From: an uncultured Clostridia bacterium
GTDB taxonomy: Bacteria; Bacillota; Clostridia; Oscillospirales; Acutalibacteraceae
Length of the DNA stretch: 11,788 nucleotides
Reading direction: 5' to 3'
Assembly: GCA_944381295.1 (NCBI GenBank)
Contig: CALWKP010000002.1
Location: 1-11,788, forward strand
Both the position numbers and the translations under genes were made by a program. The stretch's first letter is position 1; each line of letters opens with the position of its first letter. Shown here one piece after another: positions 5,939 through 11,788 of this stretch. Below the pieces are notes generated by a model that searched no databases, had not been told where the DNA came from, and saw only the letters and a program-made list of their open reading frames with translations.

Positions 5939-7436
5939 AACAACAATAAAATGTGGAAAGGTTCGGGGTCTGCCTGCGGCTGACCCCAGGATAACCGTTT
6001 TCAAGGGGATCCCCTTTGCGGCCCCGCCGGTAGGAAAACTGAGGTGGCGTTTGCCGCAGCCGGCAGAGCCCTGGAAAGGAACTCTGCATGCGTTTGAGTT
6101 TCCGCCGCTGGCTATGCAGGAGAGGCCGGGACTTGACAGGGAAAATCTTTACAGCCGGGAATGGCATGTGGACCCGGACCTTCCCATGAGCGAGGACTGC
6201 CTTTATCTGAACGTTTGGACGCCGTCCAAAACGGGGGATGAAAAGTTTCCCGTGATGGTGTGGTATTTTGGCGGTGGACTTAACGGGGGATATCCCGGGG
6301 AGATGGAATTTGACGGGGAACGACTGGCGCGCCGCGGGATAGTGGTGGTGACCATAAATTACAGGCTTAATGTATTTGGGTTTCTGGCGCATCCGGAGCT
6401 TACAAGGGCTAACCGGAAGGATGGGGGAATCACCAATTTTGGCCTTTACGACCAGCGGTACTCTTTAATCTGGGTGAGGGAAAATATTGCGGCCTTTGGC
6501 GGGGACCCGGAGAATATCACGATTTTCGGGCAGTCCGGAGGGGGCAGAAGCGTATTGTTCCAGATGGTTTGCCCGCTTAACGATACCTCGCTGATCAAAA
6601 AAGGGATTTCCATGTCGGGGAGCGGGATCACAGTTGGATTCATTAAATATCAAACGCTCAGCGAAGCTGAGCGTTCGGGGGAACAATTTTTCCGGTATCT
6701 GGGGGTAAAAAGCCTTGAAGAAGCGCGGGAAATCAGCGCGGAAGAGCTGGAAGAAGCCTCTCTGCGTCAAGAGGAAAACCACTGGGGTGCGGTGGTGGAC
6801 GGGATTTTTTTACCGGACCAGCCCTCACAGCTGCTTGCGCAGGGGAAGTATCTGCCGGTCCCGCTCATGGCAGGGTTTACATCGGCAGACTTGGGCGACT
6901 TTTTTCGGGACGCTGACACGCCGCAGGCGTTTGAAAGCCAGGCGCGTAAATTTCTGGGTCCCAAGGCAGACCGCTTTTTAGAACTCTGCGAGTTTTCCCA
7001 GGGGGATTTCCAGCGCACCCGTGCGCTTGCAGCAATCAATCACCAAAGGCTGTGCGTGGAACTGCTGGGGATCAGGAGCGCTGAAAAGAAACTGCCGTTT
7101 TATTTTTACTGCTTCGGTCCGGAAATACCGGGATGGGATAATCCGGGGGCATTCCACTCTTCCGACCTGTGGTTTGCGTTTGAAACGCTGGCGAAATGCT
7201 GGCGGCCCTTTACCGGAAAACACTATGATCTTGCAAGGCAGATGTGCAATTACTGGGCAAATTTTGCCAGAAGCGGCGATCCTAACGGAAAGGACGCAGA
7301 TGGGTCTGAGATGCCCCTTTGGACGCCGTATACACGGAGTTCGCCGAGATGGATGAATTTCATGGATACGAGCCGCATGGAAACTGAGGAATCCAGCGAG
7401 GCAGTACGGTTCCTGCTGGAGAACATTATTATTTGA
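5928..7436 (+). CDS. Type-B carboxylesterase/lipase family protein
   Basis: This 502-residue alpha/beta-hydrolase of the type-B (para-nitrobenzyl esterase-like) family would hydrolyse carboxylic esters in the cytoplasm. It has the family start VFKGIPFAAPPVGKLRWRLPQP (24-45), the SEDCLYLNVW motif (88-97) and the oxyanion loop YFGGGLNGG (113-121). The nucleophile elbow FGQSGGG has Ser203, and GAFHSSDLWFAF carries the likely catalytic His410. The acidic residue is probably Asp321 in GFTSADLGDFF, where relatives usually have Glu in DEG. Two more departures are Phe114 instead of His before the GGG and GQSGG rather than GESAG. All three triad positions can still be assigned, so activity is expected. 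The ATG at 5928 lies inside the last codons of the transporter gene, with GGTGATGG upstream; translation is probably coupled. No signal peptide. The C-terminal codons overlap the end of the opposing regulator gene by 8 bases. Confidence 0.92.
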   Translation: MLRETTIKCGKVRGLPAADPRITVFKGIPFAAPPVGKLRWRLPQPAEPWKGTLHAFEFPPLAMQERPGLDRENLYSREWHVDPDLPMSEDCLYLNVWTPSKTGDEKFPVMVWYFGGGLNGGYPGEMEFDGERLARRGIVVVTINYRLNVFGFLAHPELTRANRKDGGITNFGLYDQRYSLIWVRENIAAFGGDPENITIFGQSGGGRSVLFQMVCPLNDTSLIKKGISMSGSGITVGFIKYQTLSEAERSGEQFFRYLGVKSLEEAREISAEELEEASLRQEENHWGAVVDGIFLPDQPSQLLAQGKYLPVPLMAGFTSADLGDFFRDADTPQAFESQARKFLGPKADRFLELCEFSQGDFQRTRALAAINHQRLCVELLGIRSAEKKLPFYFYCFGPEIPGWDNPGAFHSSDLWFAFETLAKCWRPFTGKHYDLARQMCNYWANFARSGDPNGKDADGSEMPLWTPYTRSSPRWMNFMDTSRMETEESSEAVRFLLENIII

Positions 7437-8487
7437 GGAAGCTCCCGTTAAAATCCCCGCAGCTTTCGCGAAATACAATGGAAATCGACTGCATCAAGGT
7501 AACATGCTGCTTGACATCCCCATTTAAGATATCAAAGATGATTTTCATGCAGTCCTTGCTCATTTCCTCCAGCGGCATGTGGATGCTGGTGAGGGAGGGG
7601 ATCGAAAACTCATCCTGGGGATTGTCGCCATAGCTGACGATTTCCATATCCCGCGGGATTTCAATGCCATGCTTTTTGAAAACGGGGAGCGCGCCAATCG
7701 CCATGCAGCTTTCCAGAACAAAGACAGCGGTGGGAAGATTACTTCCACAGCGTTGGATCAGCTCTTCCGCGGCCATCGCCCCGCCGCGGTAGGAGCCTTC
7801 TCCATCCACGACCCGGTTGAAATCAACATGGATCCCATGCTCGAAGCAAGTGCTCAGGAATCCCGAACGCTTTAAAACTGTGGACCGGGAAGACGCGCCA
7901 TAACTGATCAGCGCAACATCTTTGTGGCCGCGTTTAAAAAACAGTTCCGCAACCTTTGCTCCGCTTTCAAAGTCGTCCACGCAGGCGGAACTGTATTGGT
8001 CAGAAGGGCGGTTCAGCAGAACAATGGGAATATCGAAGGTGTTGGCTAAAACAAAGGAGACGTCCGTTTCAGAAAGCCCCATCAAAATGATCCCGCTGTA
8101 ATATTCGGAGGAAAGGTACTCCGCAGATTTCTCCAGTTCATTGTATTTGTACGGCTGAAGCACGATTTCGGCTTCCCTTCGATCGGTGAGCTGGAACTCC
8201 TGCACCCCGTTAAAAAAACGGCCGGTTAAGGTAGAATTGAAATTCACCGGCCAAAATACAGCAATCATTGGCAGATTCCTGTTTTTGTTCACTTTTCTCA
8301 GCCGTCTAGCGTAAATGTTTGGCTGGTAATTAATTCCCTGAGCATAATCCATCACCTTTTTTTGCGTGGCCTGGGAAATGCGCATTTTGTCACCGCGGCC
8401 GTTTAGTACGATAGATACCGTACCCGCCGAAAGCCCCAAGGCTTGGGCAATCGATTTAATGCTGGAAGTGTTTGTTTTTTCTTTCAT
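7429..8487 (-). CDS. LacI-family transcriptional regulator
   Basis: This 352-residue protein is a DNA-binding sugar-type regulator, normally a dimer. Residues 10-29, IKSIAQALGLSAGTVSIVLNG, form the helix-turn-helix, with VSIVLNG where many relatives have VSRVLNG. A basic insert RGDKMRIS follows, then the hinge NYQPNIYARRLRK (53-65). The rest is a periplasmic-binding-protein-like effector domain: MIAVFWPV at its first strand, GIILMGLSETD, IPIVLLNRP, KRGHKDVALISYG, TAVFVLESCMAIGALPVFKKHGIEIPRDMEIVSYGDNP and PSLTSIHMPLEEM. The native effector is unknown. The ATG at 8487 is preceded on the minus strand by AAGGTGAT. Its likely targets are the sites at 2215-2230 and 2421-2436, and perhaps its own leader (8506-8521); this is inference from motif likeness and neighbourhood. 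It lies tail to tail with the esterase gene, with no terminator between. Confidence 0.95.
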   Translation of the reverse strand: MKEKTNTSSIKSIAQALGLSAGTVSIVLNGRGDKMRISQATQKKVMDYAQGINYQPNIYARRLRKVNKNRNLPMIAVFWPVNFNSTLTGRFFNGVQEFQLTDRREAEIVLQPYKYNELEKSAEYLSSEYYSGIILMGLSETDVSFVLANTFDIPIVLLNRPSDQYSSACVDDFESGAKVAELFFKRGHKDVALISYGASSRSTVLKRSGFLSTCFEHGIHVDFNRVVDGEGSYRGGAMAAEELIQRCGSNLPTAVFVLESCMAIGALPVFKKHGIEIPRDMEIVSYGDNPQDEFSIPSLTSIHMPLEEMSKDCMKIIFDILNGDVKQHVTLMQSISIVFRESCGDFNGSFLK

Positions 8488-8505
8488 AGAATCACCTTTT
8501 CAAAT

Positions 8506-8521
8506 GTCTTTTCGATGATGC
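8506..8521 (-). promoter_or_regulatory. Weak candidate operator in the regulator's own leader
   Basis: On the minus strand this reads GCATCATCGAAAAGAC, agreeing with the site at 2421-2436 in 10 of 16 positions, including the ATCGAAA core. It lies 19 bases upstream of the regulator's start codon. It could allow self-repression but is too weak to be sure. Confidence 0.22.
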
Positions 8522-8919
8522 CCTGCATTAAATGGGAAAGGATGCGCCTTGATTCCAAAAGGGAGGATGTTTTTTGCGGGGTTATCTCTTCTTTTCGCAT
8601 GGAGGATCTTATGCGTGCCTTGGAACCCCTGTCCGCTGGCTGTGTGTACCGCAAAACAGATCCGTATGGTCCGAGTGGGACGATTTTCGGCCTTTTCCGA
8701 AAACGCAGCTTAGAGCAGCCTGCTTGCGCTGTAAAATCATGATCCCTCACCTGCGGACTGCCGGGCTTGCATCGCCCGGCGGGAAAAGCTCCTTAACACG
8801 GTGGGGGGAGAGCAGGAACCATTGCAGGGATGGGTGGCAGTTTCTTTTACACAGCTATGACGGCATACCTGTCTGGAGCAGGTGCAGAAATTTCCTGTTT
8901 TTGCTTGTATTGTGAGGTT

Positions 8920-8928
8920 ATTATACCA
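8920..8928 (-). promoter_or_regulatory. Extended -10 promoter pointing toward the regulator gene
   Basis: On the minus strand, TGGTATAAT (8928-8920) is a perfect TATAAT preceded by the TGn extension, with no good -35. A start near 8913 would give the regulator a leader of about 425 bases. A clear promoter for the rightward CocE-like gene was not found; TTGCTT at 8901 with TATACC at 8922 has only a 15-base spacer. Confidence 0.5.
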
Positions 8929-8999
8929 TATTTTTCTGGAATAAGCAGTAAGACTGTGAGATCTTGCTGCTTTTCTGGTGGATGATCGAGGTGTGAAAA

Positions 9000-10703
9000 A
9001 TGTCAAAGTTAAAAGTCATGAAAAACCTGATGGCGCCAATGCGCGATGGCGTTTTGCTCTCCTGCGACGTATACCGCCCGGAGGGGGATGAAAGATACCC
9101 GGCGATCCTGATGAGGACCCCGTACCTCAAAGAAAAATTTGCGGATGAATGGCTGTATTCGGATTACGAAGAGCTGGCATTATCAGGATATAATGTGGTC
9201 ATTCAGGATGTCAGGGGAGTAGGGGCGTCCGAGGGCGTCTTGCTCTCCTCCGGAGGCAGCGAAGTGGACGACGGGTTCGACACGGTGGAGTGGGTGGCGG
9301 CTCAGGACTGGTGCGATGGGAACGTTGGCATGTATGGGCTGTCTTATTTTGGGTTTACGCAGATGGCAGCTGCCTCACAGACCCCTCCCCATTTAAAGGC
9401 GATCTGCCCGTTTCAGAATGCTGCCCTTTTCCCGCTCAGCATCTCCAAATCCCTTACCTTGGGCTGTTATCATTTGATGTGGCTTTATGGGCGCGTATTG
9501 GATAATCTGGAACGCTATGGGCTGTCTGAAAGCGAAAAAGAACATGTCAGGGAACAGATCTCGTACTATCAAAAGAACTGGGAGGAAGTAATGTTCCGGC
9601 TGCCGTTGAGGGAAACCCCCGCCGCTCAAATCGAAGGCGCGCCGCTGCTGAAGGATTATATCGAGCTTGTGGATGGCGTTGAGGACGACAGGTTCTGGGA
9701 AAAGGCGCGCCGGCCGGTTCCGCTCTGGAAAATAGAAGTGCCGATGTTTTTCCTGACAGGATGGTTTGACGCTGCAAAAGACGGCACTTTCGACAACTAT
9801 CATGAGGTCATGACAAATGGTACCGCCACAGCAAAAGAAAAGAGCCGCTTGATTGTAGGGCCCTGGCAGCATGGCGGGATGCTCGCCGCCAAGATTGACG
9901 GGATGGATTTCGGCGAGGAAAACAGCGGCAGGAATTACGGGATCCAGAAGATGACGAGGGAATGGTTCGATCATTGGCTGAAGGGGAAGGAGCTTGCGGA
10001 GTATGCGCCGGTGTCGGTCTTTGTGCTTGGGGTCAACAAATGGCGGGAAGAAAAGGAATGGCCTCTTGCCAGGACACAGTATACAGATTTTTACATCCAC
10101 AGCGGAGAAACTAAAAACACAGGGATCCTGAACAAGGATGTTCCGGGGGAAGAGCCTGCCCAAAACTATATTTATGACCCAGAAGATCCACTGCCCTCCA
10201 ATTTTCAGGATAAAGACGGGCATACCGTATTTGCGGATCCCAAAGTCCTGGAGGCCAGGGAAGACGTGCTGGTATATCTCTCCGACCCGCTGTCAGCAGC
10301 GATGGAAGTCACAGGCTGCGTAAAATTTGTATTGTATGCAAAAACCAGTGCAGTCGATACCGATTTTTTCTGCCGCATTTCAGACACGGATCCCAACGGA
10401 CGCTCCTTCCCGCTCCTTCACGGGATCGTCAGGGCGAAATTCAGAAACGGCCGAACCCCGGAGCCGGTCGTCCCCGGGGAAGTATATACATATGAAATAG
10501 AACTCGGCTGTATCAGCAATGTCTTCCGGCAGGGGCATCGGATCCGGCTGGAAATTTCTTCTTCCAGTTACCCGGAAAACGATCGGAATCTGAACACAGG
10601 GGAGAGGGTCGGCCACGGGAGGGTTTCTGTGAAGGCACAGCAAACCATTTTCCACGATTCCCAGTATCCGTCCCGGTTAATCCTTCCGGTGATCCCGGAA
10701 TAA
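9000..10703 (+). CDS. CocE/NonD-type alpha/beta hydrolase (peptidase S15-like)
   Basis: This 567-residue cytoplasmic hydrolase belongs to the family of cocaine esterase and X-Pro dipeptidyl peptidase; members cleave esters or amides of small molecules. The N-terminal start MAPMRDGVLLSCDVYRP and PAILMRTPY (oxyanion Tyr42) are typical, as is IQDVRGVGASEG (68-79). The nucleophile is Ser115 in MYGLSYFGFTQ, the acid Asp257 in TGWFDAAKDG and the base His291 in VGPWQHGG, so the triad is complete. A helical cap lies around 150-235, and a C-terminal jelly-roll domain begins after about residue 345, with FVLGVNKWREEKEWPL and later FRQGHRIRLEISSSSYPENDRN. Length matches the family. The ATG at 9000 is set by GAGGTG (8987-8992), seven bases upstream. 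It is monocistronic, ends before a 21-bp hairpin, and diverges from the regulator gene across 512 bases. Its substrate cannot be read from the sequence; a second ester hydrolase beside the type-B enzyme suggests different bonds of one compound. Confidence 0.94.
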   Translation: MSKLKVMKNLMAPMRDGVLLSCDVYRPEGDERYPAILMRTPYLKEKFADEWLYSDYEELALSGYNVVIQDVRGVGASEGVLLSSGGSEVDDGFDTVEWVAAQDWCDGNVGMYGLSYFGFTQMAAASQTPPHLKAICPFQNAALFPLSISKSLTLGCYHLMWLYGRVLDNLERYGLSESEKEHVREQISYYQKNWEEVMFRLPLRETPAAQIEGAPLLKDYIELVDGVEDDRFWEKARRPVPLWKIEVPMFFLTGWFDAAKDGTFDNYHEVMTNGTATAKEKSRLIVGPWQHGGMLAAKIDGMDFGEENSGRNYGIQKMTREWFDHWLKGKELAEYAPVSVFVLGVNKWREEKEWPLARTQYTDFYIHSGETKNTGILNKDVPGEEPAQNYIYDPEDPLPSNFQDKDGHTVFADPKVLEAREDVLVYLSDPLSAAMEVTGCVKFVLYAKTSAVDTDFFCRISDTDPNGRSFPLLHGIVRAKFRNGRTPEPVVPGEVYTYEIELGCISNVFRQGHRIRLEISSSSYPENDRNLNTGERVGHGRVSVKAQQTIFHDSQYPSRLILPVIPE

Positions 10704-10723
10704 CAGGATTTCTCCCGGTCAGC

Positions 10724-10775
10724 TTATGCAGCAATCCGAAAAGCAGGGCAAAAAGCTTTTCGGATTGCTGCATAA
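10724..10775 (+). terminator. Very long perfect hairpin terminating the CocE-like gene
   Basis: A 21-base arm (10724-10744, starting TTATGCAGCAATCC) is repeated exactly in inverse at 10755-10775, with a 10-base loop AGGGCAAAAA. It begins 20 bases after the stop at 10703 and the GC part is followed by ATAATTATTT. It could stop transcription from both sides, protecting this gene from the convergent ABC operon. Confidence 0.75.
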
Positions 10776-10912
10776 TTATTTGATGCGAAGAATTCCGCCG
10801 GCTTTTCCGGTGGAGGTATTTTCCGTAAAATGTTTGATTTCAGACGCCGGGTAAACGGAAGGTCCGGTTGCTTTGCGGGTAAAACAAGAGGGCGGGATTG
10901 TATCAGAAAGCC
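10776..10912. other. Spacer between two convergent terminators
   Basis: No gene, promoter or repeat was recognised in this short stretch. It separates the plus-strand hydrolase unit from the minus-strand permease operon. Confidence 0.5.
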
Positions 10913-10951
10913 CTGCGGAGACAGCCACAGACAGACGGGCTGTCTCCGCAG
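10913..10951 (-). terminator. Hairpin terminator of the ABC permease operon
   Basis: CTGCGGAGACAGCC (10913-10926) pairs exactly with GGCTGTCTCCGCAG (10938-10951), 14 bp with an 11-base loop. It begins 8 bases after the permease stop (minus strand) and is followed on that strand by GGCTTTCT, a poor U-run. The position and stem strength support termination. Confidence 0.75.
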
Positions 10952-10959
10952 CAGACGGA

Positions 10960-11788
10960 TTATCCTTTTAACCCCGTAGTGGCAATGCTTTCGACAAAAT
11001 ATTTTTGGCCGAACATGAACATCAGGAAAATCGGCAGCATGGAGATCACAGACCCCGCCATAGCGGGCCCGTAATTTGTGGTGTTCAGCCCGACAAATGA
11101 GACTAGTCCGATTGTCAGGGTGCGCATGTTGTCGCTGGTGGTAATGAGCAGCGGCCACATCAGGTCGTTCCAGCAGGCATTCAGTTGAAAAATTGTGAGC
11201 GTCACCAGGATCGGGACACAGAGCGGAAGCATGATCCGGAAGAAAATCCCAAATTCGTTCATACCGTCCACGCGGGCGGCTTCCTCCAGGTCCTTTGGCA
11301 GAGTGACGAAGAAGCCCCGCAGCATAAACACGCCGAATGCGCCGGCTAACCCGGGAACGATCAGCCCTGCATAGGTGTTCAGCCATCCCAGAAAATTGAT
11401 GACCAGGTAGGATGGCACCAGGATGACCTGAAAGGGGATCATCATAGTGGCGAGGCAAAGGGTAAAGAAAAAGTTCCGGCCCTTGAACCGGATGCGTGCA
11501 AAGGCGTATCCGGCCATCGAGCAGAAAAGGATATTCCCTACGGTACGGCTGAAGGCATAGATCAGGGAGTTGATGATGTACTTCATAACGTTCAGCCTTT
11601 CGAACAGTTCAAAATAATGCGAAATGGTCCAGGAGGGGGGAAGGAACGTGGGATCCTTGCCCAGAAAATCCTTTGTTTCCCGGAATGAGGAAAAGACCAC
11701 CCATAGGATAGGGATCAGGATCAATACAGCGAAAAAAAGACAAATGATGATCCTGACAAATTCCGCAAGATAGGAAGAAAAACTTTTG
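10960..11788 (-). CDS. Sugar ABC transporter permease, MalG type, cut by the right window edge
   Basis: This inner-membrane subunit would form the translocation channel of a CUT1 sugar importer with a partner permease and an ATPase. The frame is open to the window edge (the edge base is part of a split codon), giving 275 visible residues; the true start lies beyond. A TTG at 11724 is inside the first membrane helix and is not a credible start. Six hydrophobic segments are visible, beginning with IIICLFFAVLILIPILWVVF. The EAA loop EEAARVDGMNEFGIFFRIMLPLCVP (about 11286-11212), the site that contacts the ATPase, is intact. The C-terminus GQKYFVESIATTGLKG is the usual MalG-type end. It is the last gene of its operon, since a hairpin follows the stop. 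It is on the same strand as the binding protein at 701-2125 but nearly 9 kb away, so they need not belong to one transporter. Confidence 0.93.
   Translation of the reverse strand, partial: KSFSSYLAEFVRIIICLFFAVLILIPILWVVFSSFRETKDFLGKDPTFLPPSWTISHYFELFERLNVMKYIINSLIYAFSRTVGNILFCSMAGYAFARIRFKGRNFFFTLCLATMMIPFQVILVPSYLVINFLGWLNTYAGLIVPGLAGAFGVFMLRGFFVTLPKDLEEAARVDGMNEFGIFFRIMLPLCVPILVTLTIFQLNACWNDLMWPLLITTSDNMRTLTIGLVSFVGLNTTNYGPAMAGSVISMLPIFLMFMFGQKYFVESIATTGLKG

Larger units (their letters stand above)
8488..8999. other. Gene-free 512-bp interval between the regulator and CocE-like gene
   Basis: It separates divergent genes and should hold both their promoters. It contains two hairpins: TTTTCGG (8684-8690) with CCGAAAA (8697-8703), and GCCGGGC (8760-8766) with GCCCGGC (8774-8780). 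Neither has a U-run. A minus-strand frame of 43 codons (8740-8609), with GGTGAGG just upstream, and longer frames on both strands (8484-8750 minus, 8443-8742 plus) lack recognisable domains and convincing composition. The stretch may be leader RNA, a degraded gene or both. Confidence 0.5.

Noticed and set aside
5345..6004. 219-codon minus-strand frame
   Set aside because: Antisense to the MFS transporter; rich in His and Arg as expected of the reverse of membrane-protein codons.
8609..8740. 43-codon minus-strand frame with GGTGAGG upstream
   Set aside because: The ribosome site is imperfect and only four bases from the ATG, and the product has no protein-like features I recognise; kept only as part of the interval description.
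8484..8750. 88-codon minus-strand frame ending at the regulator start (ATGA overlap)
   Set aside because: It begins with GTG and no ribosome site, runs through a strong hairpin region, and shows no domain. The ATGA overlap alone is not enough.
10724..11458. Minus-strand open frame of 244 codons overlapping the permease gene
   Set aside because: It is in another frame of the MalG-type permease and runs through two terminator hairpins; its composition (rich in Arg, His, Pro) is that of a shadow frame.
1..11788. CRISPR arrays, tRNA/rRNA genes, insertion sequences
   Set aside because: No regular short repeats with spacers, no tRNA-like cloverleaf sequence and no transposase or terminal repeats were recognised by reading both strands; a dedicated search could not be run.

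Overview
The window looks like accessory carbohydrate/ester-catabolism DNA from a Firmicutes (Clostridia-type) bacterium. Evidence is the strong AGGAGG-type ribosome binding sites, a GTG-started lipoprotein gene, canonical TTGACA/TATAAT-type promoters in one very AT-rich intergenic island, and a set of genes typical of gut or plant-polymer-degrading clostridia: LacI-type regulator, CUT1-type sugar ABC components, MFS transporter and two unrelated ester hydrolases. The organism assignment is inference. I see no rRNA, tRNA, CRISPR, transposase or phage gene.

Layout. Left, minus strand: an ABC transporter solute-binding lipoprotein (701-2125), followed downstream by the 5' part of a gene cut by the window edge (1-573), probably a glycoside hydrolase. 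A perfect 12-bp inverted repeat lies between them. Centre, plus strand: divergent from the binding protein, across an island of about 16% GC (2261-2420), is a probable operon. It holds two tandem paralogues of the MoaF-like (calycin-type beta-barrel) family (2589-3455, 3508-4344), an MFS transporter (4709-5938) and a type-B carboxylesterase (5928-7436, overlapping the transporter gene). A hairpin at 4422-4455 may partly terminate transcription before the transporter. The esterase gene converges on a LacI-family regulator (7429-8487, minus) with an 8-bp overlap. After a 512-bp gene-free stretch comes a CocE/NonD-type hydrolase (9000-10703, plus), closed by a 21-bp perfect hairpin. Right, minus strand: the end of another sugar ABC operon, a MalG-type permease (10960 to the edge) with its own terminator hairpin.

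Working model (inference): the LacI-type protein controls the divergent promoter pair, where two similar sites with a GCTAAA-W-CGAAA core lie at the two predicted transcription starts. The MFS protein would move a small esterified or conjugated compound, the two hydrolases would cleave esters or amides, and the MoaF-like pair would bind or act on the released small molecule. The binding protein and probable glycoside hydrolase would handle an associated sugar. The MoaF-like pair coupled to a transporter and esterase is the part least explained by known pathways and the best candidate for an undescribed system.
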